64,000 nt of DNA from Bacteroidales bacterium UBA1192 (GTDB taxonomy: Bacteria > Bacteroidota > Bacteroidia > Bacteroidales > Bacteroidaceae), in the NCBI GenBank assembly GCA_002310175.1, contig DBYG01000067.1, positions 25,128 to 89,127 on the forward strand, written 5' to 3'. Shown here one piece after another: positions 55,818-62,699 of this stretch. Below the pieces are notes generated by a model, which did no database searches, had not been told where the DNA came from, and saw only the letters and a list, made by a program, of their open reading frames with translations. How positions within the stretch are numbered: the first letter of the stretch is position 1; every line of letters begins with the position of its first letter. Both the position numbers and the translations under genes were made by a program.

Positions 55818-56522
55818 ATGTCAAACAACTGGTTCAAATTCAAGCGCTTCACAGTGAATCAGGAGGATTGCGCCATGAAGGTGGGTACAGACGGTGTGCT
55901 GCTGGGCGCCTGGGCCGATATCCCTCAGGGATGCAGCGTACTGGATATAGGAACCGGTACGGGGCTGATAGCCTTGATGGCGGCTCAGAAAGGTGCAGGT
56001 AGTGTCACTGCGGTTGAGGTTGATGTTGCCGCATCCGTCCGGGCCGCGTCCAATGTCGCCGTTTCCGAATGGGCCGACAGGATAGCTGTGATAAACTGTG
56101 ATATAGCCGATTATCATCCTGACACCAAGTATGACAGGATTCTTTCAAATCCTCCTTATTTCCGTGATGCACTGCGTTCTCCTGATTACGGCCGGAATCT
56201 GGCAAGACATAATGATTCTCTCAGCTATGAGACACTGATCGGTTGTTCCGCTTCCATGCTTGCTGATAATGGCACACTAAGTGTCGTACTGCCGTATGAC
56301 GAGGTGGAGGAATTCGTGCGTAGGGCGCAGACAGGTGGTTTGTATATGTCCAAACGAACTGATGTCATGACTTCCCGTTGTAATAATCCCAAACGTTCAC
56401 TCCTCACTTTTTCAAGTGTTGTAGTCCAGCCTGTGACTGATGTCCTGAGGATGAGAGACGATACGGGAGAAGAGACATCGGATTATATTAATCTTGTCAA
56501 GGATTTTTACTTAAGATTCTAA
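55818..56522 (+). CDS. trmN6: tRNA1(Val) adenine-37 N6-methyltransferase
   Basis: 234 residues of the TrmN6 (YfiC) family, which makes m6A37 in valine tRNA. The N-terminus FKFKRFTVNQEDCAMKVGTD is diagnostic. Motif I is VLDIGTGTGLIALM and the catalytic motif IV is RILSNPPYF. The stop codon overlaps that of the converging lipid-kinase gene by 4 bases. Confidence 0.92.
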   Translation: MSNNWFKFKRFTVNQEDCAMKVGTDGVLLGAWADIPQGCSVLDIGTGTGLIALMAAQKGAGSVTAVEVDVAASVRAASNVAVSEWADRIAVINCDIADYHPDTKYDRILSNPPYFRDALRSPDYGRNLARHNDSLSYETLIGCSASMLADNGTLSVVLPYDEVEEFVRRAQTGGLYMSKRTDVMTSRCNNPKRSLLTFSSVVVQPVTDVLRMRDDTGEETSDYINLVKDFYLRF

Positions 56523-57418
56523 ATTTTGCGCCGTTTGTCAGGTATCAGGACCTTTAATCCGTGCGGCACCAGCCCAATGTTGATTTCCTTACCCAGAAGG
56601 ATGGGGTCTCCGTCAAAATGTGCCGGTCCTTCAGATGGCCTGGTTATAGTCAGGCGACGGCACTTGCTTATGGTCACGTTGCGGTTTCTGTCCAGCTGAC
56701 GGTTGAACAGCTGCAAAGCTATCAGGGGAGCGTCAATGACTGTGAACGGATGCACCACCACAACATCCAGCATACCGTCCTGAAGTGATGCTGTGGGGGC
56801 GATGAAGGCATTGTTCCCCCATTGGTCCGCATTGGCACAGGTGACAATAAAGCAGTCGAATGTCTCGCTGGAATTATCAAATGAGAGCTTATATGAGCTT
56901 GTCTTGTAGATGGCAATCTCCTTGAGTATGCTCTCCATATAAGTGAGCGGGCCACGGGTTCCCGCATTTGAGAAGGATTCACTGACCTTGGCATCAAAGC
57001 CTACTCCGCATGTGCAGAAAAAAGGATGGTTTTCAATGAGTCCGTAATCAATGTCTGTAAATATGGATTTGTCAAGCCATTTTACTGCTTTGTAAGGATC
57101 GGTAGGTATTCCGAGGTGCCTGGCCAGACCATTGCCGGAACCGCAGGGAATTATTCCCATTGCGGTATCTGTCCCTATAAGTCCGCAGCCAACTTCGTTT
57201 ACTGTCCCGTCACCTCCTACGGCAATGATTGCATCATAATGCATGGCGGCATATTCACGGGCCAGCTCAGTAGCGTGTCCCTTGTGGTCTGTGGTAACTA
57301 TGCTGAAATCATAAAGGTCAGTGTTTATGAACCTTTCTATTATCGGAATAACGGGAATAATCTTATGACCACCGGAAATGGGATTATAGACAAATACTAT
57401 TTTCCGTTTTACAATCAT
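56519..57418 (-). CDS. Diacylglycerol-kinase-family lipid kinase
   Basis: About 299 residues from ATG 57418 (MIVKRKIVFVYNPISGG); a GTG four codons upstream is also possible. Motifs are the nucleotide loop FVYNPISGGH, the catalytic AVGGDGTVNEV and PCGSGNGLARHLG, and a C-terminal beta-sandwich (RPSEGPAHFDGDPIL). Members phosphorylate diacylglycerol, sphingoid bases or ceramide, or similar lipids. Because the next gene is serine palmitoyltransferase, a sphingolipid substrate is plausible but unproven. Confidence 0.88.
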   Translation of the reverse strand: MIVKRKIVFVYNPISGGHKIIPVIPIIERFINTDLYDFSIVTTDHKGHATELAREYAAMHYDAIIAVGGDGTVNEVGCGLIGTDTAMGIIPCGSGNGLARHLGIPTDPYKAVKWLDKSIFTDIDYGLIENHPFFCTCGVGFDAKVSESFSNAGTRGPLTYMESILKEIAIYKTSSYKLSFDNSSETFDCFIVTCANADQWGNNAFIAPTASLQDGMLDVVVVHPFTVIDAPLIALQLFNRQLDRNRNVTISKCRRLTITRPSEGPAHFDGDPILLGKEINIGLVPHGLKVLIPDKRRKI

Positions 57419-57461
57419 TTTTTTCAGCACTTATCCGGACGCGAAGATAATTAAAAATGAC

Positions 57462-57469
57462 TAATTTTG
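57462..57469 (+). promoter_or_regulatory. -7 element of spt
   Basis: TAATTTTG, ending only 7 bases before the spt ATG (57477). The message would be nearly leaderless. The divergent lipid-kinase gene starts about 45 bases away. Confidence 0.45.
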
Positions 57470-57476
57470 CGGCGTT

Positions 57477-58664
57477 ATGAACAAACTTAGTGAAAGATGC
57501 GCACAATATACTCTGCCACAAGAGGGTATGGCGCAAGGCATTTATCCCTATCATAGGTGTATTTCCAGCAAACAGGATACTGAGGTTATTATGGAGGGCC
57601 GCAAAGTCCTTATGTTCGGCTCCAATTCATATCTTGGACTTACCAACCATCCGAAAGTTGTAGAGGCTGCAGTTGAAGCGACAAGAAAATATGGAACCGG
57701 TTGTGCCGGATCGAGGTATCTTAACGGTACACTGGATATCCATAAACAGTTTGAGGCCGAGCTTGCCGAATTTGTGGGTAAGGAGGATGCCATGATTTTC
57801 TCAACAGGTTTCCAGACCAATCTTGGCACTATATCCTGTCTGATGGGGCGTGATGATTATGTGATCTGTGATGAGTTGGACCATGCATCGATAGTGGACG
57901 GACGGCGTCTCTCTTTTGCCAAACCCCTCAAGTTCAGGCATAACGATATGGCATCGCTTGAAAAGACACTTAACCGATGTGAGCCAGAATCGCTCAAGCT
58001 GGTTGTTGTTGACGGCGTGTTCAGTATGGAGGGTGATCTGGCTGACCTTCCCGGCATAGTCGGTCTGAAGGATAGGTACAATTGCGCTGTAATGGTTGAT
58101 GAGGCACACGGATTGGGTGTAATGGGAGACCACGGACGCGGTGTGTGCAATCATTTCGGCCTGACAGATCAGGTGGATATAATAATGGGTACTTTCAGTA
58201 AATCGCTTGCCGCCATAGGAGGCTTCATTGCTGCCGACAAGGGAATAATCAACTGGGTAAGGCACCATTCTCGTTCGTATATCTTCAGCGCGAGCAACAC
58301 TCCTGCCGCTACAGCTGCCGCCCGTACGGCTTTGGGGATAATGAAGAGCGAGCCCGAGCGTATAGCTCAACTCTGGGAACTCACGGATTATGCTCTTTGC
58401 AATTTCCGTCAGCTGGGGTTTGAGATAGGCAAGACATCTACTCCCATCATACCTCTTTATATCAGGGATTTCTACAAGACGTTCTATATAACCAGGATGC
58501 TTTTTGAGGAAGGTGTTTTCGTCAATCCTGTAATCCCGCCAGCATGCGCTCCTGAGGATACGCTCATACGGTTCTCGCTGATGGCAACTCATACAAAGGA
58601 GCAGATAGACTTGGCTACCGAAAAGCTGGTCAAGTGCTTCAAAGCCTACGGGATACTGAAATAA
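57477..58664 (+). CDS. spt: Serine palmitoyltransferase
   Basis: A 395-residue PLP enzyme of the alpha-oxoamine synthase family. It condenses serine with an acyl-CoA to start sphingolipid synthesis, a hallmark of gut Bacteroidetes. Motifs are MFGSNSYLGLTNHPKV, GCAGSRYLNGTLD, VVVDGVFSMEGDLADLPGI, VDEAHGLGVMG, and the PLP lysine Lys242 in GTFSKSLAAIGG. 8-amino-7-oxononanoate synthase is the nearest alternative, but no biotin genes are nearby and the N-terminus matches SPT. Confidence 0.9.
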   Translation: MNKLSERCAQYTLPQEGMAQGIYPYHRCISSKQDTEVIMEGRKVLMFGSNSYLGLTNHPKVVEAAVEATRKYGTGCAGSRYLNGTLDIHKQFEAELAEFVGKEDAMIFSTGFQTNLGTISCLMGRDDYVICDELDHASIVDGRRLSFAKPLKFRHNDMASLEKTLNRCEPESLKLVVVDGVFSMEGDLADLPGIVGLKDRYNCAVMVDEAHGLGVMGDHGRGVCNHFGLTDQVDIIMGTFSKSLAAIGGFIAADKGIINWVRHHSRSYIFSASNTPAATAAARTALGIMKSEPERIAQLWELTDYALCNFRQLGFEIGKTSTPIIPLYIRDFYKTFYITRMLFEEGVFVNPVIPPACAPEDTLIRFSLMATHTKEQIDLATEKLVKCFKAYGILK

Positions 58665-58757
58665 TACGCTCTGGAAAACCTATTGGAGCGAGTGAGGCCG
58701 ACGAACGGGACCGCGGTCCCGGAGGGCCGCCAAGCTCCCAAAGGGAAGCGAAATAAA
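58665..58757. other. GC-rich stretch after spt with a perfect palindrome
   Basis: No credible gene. It contains the perfect 14-base palindrome GGGACCGCGGTCCC (58707-58720), a CGCTC/GAGCG hairpin (58667-58671 with 58686-58690) and CCCAAAGGG (58737-58745). It is much more GC-rich than the flanks and may be an intergenic repeat or RNA fold. The function is unknown. Confidence 0.5.
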
Positions 58758-58780
58758 AAGAGGACTTGAATCCTTTCACA

Positions 58781-58816
58781 CGACAAAAGGGAGGCAAAAA
58801 TGCCTCCCTTTTGTCG
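58781..58816 (-). terminator. Terminator of tRNA-Pro (large perfect hairpin)
   Basis: The arms CGACAAAAGGGAGGCA (58781-58796) and TGCCTCCCTTTTGTCG (58801-58816) are perfect over 16 bases, with a 4-base AAAA loop. It begins inside the tRNA 3' end and acts on the minus strand; it can also act on transcripts from spt. Confidence 0.7.
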
Positions 58817-58888
58817 GGATGAAAGGATTCGAACCTTCGACCACCTGGTCCCAAACCAGGCATTCTAACCGGACTGAACTACATCCCG
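58814..58888 (-). tRNA. tRNA-Pro (anticodon TGG)
   Basis: Minus strand, 75 bases without CCA. The acceptor stem CGGGATG (58888-58882) pairs with CATCCCG (58821-58815). The anticodon stem CCTGG/CCAGG encloses the loop TTTGGGA, giving anticodon TGG. The T-arm has the GGTTCGAATCC core. CCA is not encoded. A TATCTTTG promoter box lies upstream, and a hairpin terminator overlaps its 3' end. Confidence 0.95.
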
Positions 58889-58913
58889 TATCTTTTCTCC
58901 TTGAAAAGCGCTG

Positions 58914-58921
58914 CAAAGATA
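58914..58921 (-). promoter_or_regulatory. -7 element of tRNA-Pro
   Basis: TATCTTTG on the minus strand, 25 bases before the tRNA 5' end (58888). It is divergent from the leader-RNA promoter. Confidence 0.6.
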
Positions 58922-58943
58922 ATACAATTATTCGGTAAAAAGG

Positions 58944-58973
58944 TTTGATGGTAATAAAAAAGCAGTAACTTTG
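58944..58973 (+). promoter_or_regulatory. Near-consensus promoter of the speA leader RNA
   Basis: TTTG (58944-58947), an 18-base spacer and TAACTTTG (58966-58973). Transcription should begin near 58980, about 320 bases before the speA start. Confidence 0.75.
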
Positions 58974-58979
58974 CGGACA

Positions 58980-59234
58980 GGAAAGCAGAATGGATTGAAT
59001 CAGAGTTTTCCTATTATTGAGTTGTGCCCTTTACAGCACATTGCGTACGGTAACGTACCCCTTTTTTTAAAGTTGGTTACTTTATAACCGCCCGACTTGG
59101 AAAACGGTCAATAAGAAGAGTAGTAAAAGTATTTGTTTACTATATAGACTCTGATTTGAAAGTATGTAAAGGCTTACTGCCTGCATACCGGAAGACGTAA
59201 ACAAGAGAGGTTTTATTGTTTATGTCTTTTTTTT
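58980..59234 (+). ncRNA. Structured leader RNA, candidate riboswitch/attenuator upstream of speA
   Basis: Long-range stem P1: AATCAGAGT (58998-59006) with ACTCTGATT (59148-59156), plus three outer pairs. Inner stem P2: TTATTGA (59014-59020) with TCAATAA (59108-59114). Hairpins: TGTGC/GCACA (59023-59040), GTACG-GTAA-CGTAC with a GNRA loop (59045-59058), GGTTA/TAACC inside AAGT/ACTT (59070-59098), TAGTAAA/TTTACTA (59121-59142), and GTATG...CATAC (59162-59188). TTTTCC (59006-59011) can also pair with GGAAAA (59099-59104) as a pseudoknot or alternative. A terminator follows. TTGTTTAC (59133-59140) can pair perfectly with GTAAACAA (59197-59204) in the terminator 5' arm, giving an antiterminator. 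I do not recognise a known class. It could instead be an independent small RNA. Confidence 0.6.
59193..59234 (+). terminator. Intrinsic terminator of the speA leader
   Basis: AGACGTAAACAA (59193-59204) pairs with TTGTTTATGTCT (59216-59227) over 12 bp including one G-U pair, with an 11-base loop, followed by an 8-T run (59227-59234). It lies 66 bases before the speA start. Confidence 0.85.
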
Positions 59235-59300
59235 GTCCCCTTATTCCAAGGGAGCCGGAAAAGGACAGAATGGTTGAACTTTTAAAACGTTTTGCAGTAG

Positions 59301-60758
59301 ATGGATCAGCGTAGAGCTCCCGTTTATGAGGCCCTCCAGGAATTCAGGAGGAACAGAGTGGTACCTTTTGACGTACCTGGTCATAAGAGGGGTAGAGGTA
59401 ACCCCGAACTGGTTTCGCTGCTTGGAAAGCAGTGCGTTGAACTGGACGTGAACTCCATGAAACCACTTGATAATCTGTGTCATCCCATTTCAGTAATAAA
59501 AGAGGCTGAGAATCTGGCCGCTGAAGCTTTCGGTGCTGCCCACGCATTCCTTATGGTGGGTGGAACTACATCGGCTGTACAGACTATGGTCCTTACCGCA
59601 TGCAAGAGCGGTGAGAAGATCATTATGCCTCGTAACGTGCATCGCAGCGTAATAAACGCGCTGGTTGTGAACGGTGCCACACCCATATATGTGAACCCGG
59701 AGACCGATAACCACTTAGGTATAGCCTTAGGTATGAAAATCTCCCAGGTGGAACGTGCAATCGAAGAGAACCCCGATGCTGTGGCTATCCTTGTGAACAA
59801 TCCGACATACTACGGCATATGCTCCAACCTGAAGCGGATTGTGGAGTTGGCGCACGAGAACGGCATGATGGTTCTGGTTGACGAGGCTCACGGAACGCAC
59901 TTCTATTTCGGTGATGACATGCCTGTTACCGCTATGGCCGCAGGAGCTGATATGTCATCGGTCAGTATGCACAAATCCGGCGGAAGCCTTACCCAGAGTT
60001 CTTTCCTGCTTACCGGACCCAACGTGAGTCCCGGTTATGTGCGTCAGGTAATTAACCTCACTCAGACCACGAGCGCATCATATCTGCTCATTGCCAGCCT
60101 GGACATTTCACGCCGCAATCTGGCATTACGCGGAAAGGATCTTTTCAAGGAGGTGATGCGCATAGCCGATTATGCACGTACTGAAATAAACAAGATAGGC
60201 GGCTACTACGCATACGGCAAGGAGCTGATCAACGGTGACAGCGTGTATGATTTTGATCCCACCAAACTGACTGTCTATACTCTGGATATTGGTCTGGCCG
60301 GCATTGAAGTATATGACCTGCTTCGTGATGAATACGATATCCAGCTGGAGCTGGGCGATATGGGCAATGTGCTTGCTTATATATCGATAGGTGACCGTAT
60401 GCGTGAGGTGGAGCGCCTGGTGAGTGCGCTTTTCGATATTAAAAGACTCTACAGCAAGGACCGTACCGGTCTGTTCGACCATGAGTATATCACTCCGTCA
60501 GTGGTCATGACCCCGCAGGAGGCTTTCTATGCCCCTAAGGAGGAGATGATTCCCATTCGTGAGACTAACGGCCGTATATGCACGGAGTTCCTGATGTGCT
60601 ATCCTCCCGGTATTCCCATCCTTGCTCCGGGTGAGCGCATAACACAGGAAATCATAGACTATGTGCTTTATGCCAAAGAGAAAGGCTGTCAGCTCACAGG
60701 TCCTGAGGATGAGAAAGTGGAGTGCCTGAATGTGATTAAGGAACATGCAACATACTAA
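59301..60758 (+). CDS. speA: Arginine decarboxylase (Orn/Lys/Arg decarboxylase class I)
   Basis: 485 residues, the short PLP fold-type I form (as in Bacillus SpeA) rather than the large biodegradative enzyme. The N-terminus VPFDVPGHKRGRG and the PLP region LVDEAHGTHF are diagnostic; the Schiff-base lysine is Lys225 in SMHKSGGSLTQSS. The C-terminal domain has YPPGIPILAPGE. It makes agmatine from arginine, the first step of the pathway completed by the next genes. Lysine or ornithine specificity cannot be excluded from sequence alone, but the adjacent agmatinase favours arginine. It is preceded by the structured leader RNA. Confidence 0.9.
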   Translation: MDQRRAPVYEALQEFRRNRVVPFDVPGHKRGRGNPELVSLLGKQCVELDVNSMKPLDNLCHPISVIKEAENLAAEAFGAAHAFLMVGGTTSAVQTMVLTACKSGEKIIMPRNVHRSVINALVVNGATPIYVNPETDNHLGIALGMKISQVERAIEENPDAVAILVNNPTYYGICSNLKRIVELAHENGMMVLVDEAHGTHFYFGDDMPVTAMAAGADMSSVSMHKSGGSLTQSSFLLTGPNVSPGYVRQVINLTQTTSASYLLIASLDISRRNLALRGKDLFKEVMRIADYARTEINKIGGYYAYGKELINGDSVYDFDPTKLTVYTLDIGLAGIEVYDLLRDEYDIQLELGDMGNVLAYISIGDRMREVERLVSALFDIKRLYSKDRTGLFDHEYITPSVVMTPQEAFYAPKEEMIPIRETNGRICTEFLMCYPPGIPILAPGERITQEIIDYVLYAKEKGCQLTGPEDEKVECLNVIKEHATY

Positions 60759-60769
60759 AACTGATTATA

Positions 60770-61633
60770 ATGGAATTCTGGTTCACTGAGCTTCATACCC
60801 CTCATGTCAAGTTTTCCGTAAAGGTGGACAAGCACCTTTATTCCAGTGAGAATGACCTCGGTCGGGTGGATATATTCGACTCTCCCGAGTTCGGCCGCTT
60901 TCTTGCGGTTGACGGTTACATCATATTCACCCAGCGTGACGAGTTCATCTATGATGAGATGCTGTCTCATGTGCCTATGGCCGTAAACCCGAAGGCGGAG
61001 CGCATACTTGTTTTCGGATCGGGTGACGGAGGTGTGGTGCGTGAGTTGCTCAAATACCAATCCATCAAGACTATTGACCTTATCGAGATAAACGAGGGAG
61101 TGGTTCAGGCCTGCCGCCAGTATTTCCCGGAGATGGCTGAGTCGCTCGATGATCCGCGTGTTACTATCTATACTGAGAACGCCCTGCGTTTCATCCGTCA
61201 CATTGAGAATGAGTATGACCTGATAATAGTTGACTCGGCTGGATTCTACGGACCCGGAGAGAGCTTGCTTACCCGTGAGTTCTACGGTAGCTGCTACAAG
61301 GCTCTCAAGGCCGATGGAATCATGGTGAACCAGCATCAGAGCCCGTTCTATGAGGAGGACCGTATTGAGACCCAGAAAGCTCACAAGCGTATTGTGAACA
61401 GCTTCCCTATAAGCAGGGTGTATCAGGCTCATATACCTTCATATCCTTCAGGATACTGGCTGTTCGGATTCGCTTCCAAGAAGTTCCGTCCGGTCATTGA
61501 CCTTGATGCCGATGCGTGGAACAGGCTTGGCATAAAAACCGATTATTATACAACAAATCTTCACAAGGGCTGTTTCGCCCTCCCTGCATACGTAGAGCGT
61601 ATGCTGGCTGATGTAGAGAAGATAAAGGATTGA
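60770..61633 (+). CDS. speE: SpeE-like aminopropyltransferase (catalytic Asp missing)
   Basis: 287 residues of the spermidine synthase family: the N-terminal beta domain, GSGDGGVVRELL SAM-type site near residue 83, IEINEGVVQACRQYF, and the GPGESLLTREFY loop. In E. coli SpeE the motif is DCTDPIGPGES; here it is DSAGFYGPGES (155-165), so Gly158 replaces the proposed catalytic Asp, and YDEM replaces YHEM (61-64). It may be inactive, or use another substrate. No SAM decarboxylase gene is in this window. It starts 11 bases after speA. Confidence 0.85.
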   Translation: MEFWFTELHTPHVKFSVKVDKHLYSSENDLGRVDIFDSPEFGRFLAVDGYIIFTQRDEFIYDEMLSHVPMAVNPKAERILVFGSGDGGVVRELLKYQSIKTIDLIEINEGVVQACRQYFPEMAESLDDPRVTIYTENALRFIRHIENEYDLIIVDSAGFYGPGESLLTREFYGSCYKALKADGIMVNQHQSPFYEEDRIETQKAHKRIVNSFPISRVYQAHIPSYPSGYWLFGFASKKFRPVIDLDADAWNRLGIKTDYYTTNLHKGCFALPAYVERMLADVEKIKD

Positions 61634-61670
61634 GATTACGTTATTTGTTCCATTCTGTCAGGATTCCGAA

Positions 61671-62528
61671 ATGCTGTCAAAGAACATTGAAACATTCATA
61701 GGCTGTGATGCCGATTACAATGATGCCCGCATAGTGCTGTTTGGTGCACCGTTTGACTCCACCACGTCATTCCGTCCGGGCACAAGATTTGCCCCGCATG
61801 CCATCCGCAGCGAGTCATTCGGTCTGGAGACCTACAGCCCCTGGCTGGACCGCGACCTGGAGGACATCAGCGTATTTGACAGCGGTGACATAGAACTCTG
61901 CATAGGCAGCGCCCAGAAAGCCATGGACCAGATATCAGAGCGAACATCCGTGATTCTGGCCGACGGTAAGATCCCCTTCATGATAGGAGGAGAGCATCTG
62001 GTAACCCTTGGAGCCTTCCGCGAGGTATTCCGTAAGTACCCCGATGTGCACATAATCCACTTTGATGCCCACACCGACCTGCGGGACCAGTATCTGGACG
62101 TAAAACTCTCGCACGCCTGCGTAATCCGCCGCTGTCACGACCTGACAGGCGACGGCCGCATCCACCAGTTCGGAATCCGCTCTGGAGAGCGCTCCGAATG
62201 GCAGTGGGCCCGAGCCGGTCACACCGACCTGCATCCCTTCAGTTTTGACGGCCTTGCCGAGACTGTCAAGGGTCTGGGTAATGTGCCCGTCTATTTCACC
62301 ATAGACCTGGACGTTATGGATCCGTCCGTATTCCCCGGAACTGGAACTCCGGAATACGGAGGAGTTTCTTTCATGCAATTGACAGAAGCAATATATACAG
62401 TCTGCAACAGCTGCAACATCGTAGCCCTGGACGTAAACGAGCTCTGCCCGCCCTACGACCAGACCGGAGCTTCAACCGCAGCCGCCTGCAAGATAATCAG
62501 AGAATTGCTCTTATCTATCAAGTTATGA
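61671..62528 (+). CDS. speB: Agmatinase (ureohydrolase family)
   Basis: 285 residues. The binuclear manganese site is visible in GGEHLV, HFDAHTDLRD and TIDLDVMDPS. It hydrolyses agmatine to putrescine and urea, the step after arginine decarboxylase. The order speA-speE-like-speB-carboxyspermidine dehydrogenase is a complete polyamine cluster. A variant acting on an aminopropyl-agmatine intermediate cannot be excluded from sequence. Confidence 0.92.
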   Translation: MLSKNIETFIGCDADYNDARIVLFGAPFDSTTSFRPGTRFAPHAIRSESFGLETYSPWLDRDLEDISVFDSGDIELCIGSAQKAMDQISERTSVILADGKIPFMIGGEHLVTLGAFREVFRKYPDVHIIHFDAHTDLRDQYLDVKLSHACVIRRCHDLTGDGRIHQFGIRSGERSEWQWARAGHTDLHPFSFDGLAETVKGLGNVPVYFTIDLDVMDPSVFPGTGTPEYGGVSFMQLTEAIYTVCNSCNIVALDVNELCPPYDQTGASTAAACKIIRELLLSIKL

Positions 62529-62531
62529 TGA

Positions 62532-62665
62532 GCAAATTTTACTACTACCGTTGCAGGACCGTCGCCACCCTCGGCGCGTCAGAGGGAGGGGCCCGCGCCC
62601 GAAGGGCGTGGGAGGGATAGGCCCCAAAGGGGCCGTAGTCCAGCAATGGTAGTAGTAAAATTTGC
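62532..62665. repeat. 134-bp inverted-repeat element in the polyamine operon
   Basis: The outer arms GCAAATTTTACTACTACC plus GTTGC (62532-62554) and its counterpart at 62643-62665 are 23 bp with one mismatch. Inside are GGAC/GTCC, and three GC-rich hairpins: CGCC/GGCG (62563-62576), CCCGCGCCC/GGGCGTGGG (62592-62612) and GGCCCC/GGGGCC (62620-62634). It would form a large cruciform, or a multi-branch RNA if transcribed. There is no reading frame with a recognisable product. Confidence 0.75.
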
Positions 62666-62699
62666 GGGGTTAGAAGAAATCACAAAAAAAAATAGAATT

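Noticed and set aside
58639..58863. 74-codon minus-strand open frame over the tRNA region
   Set aside because: It covers most of the tRNA-Pro gene and has no family resemblance.
58814..58888. tRNA-Pro as the attachment site of an integrated element
   Set aside because: No integrase and no direct repeat of the tRNA 3' end was seen; the partial copy nearby is inverted, unlike an att duplication.
60755..61432. 225-codon minus-strand open frame opposite the SpeE-like gene
   Set aside because: It is a shadow of a recognisable plus-strand enzyme.
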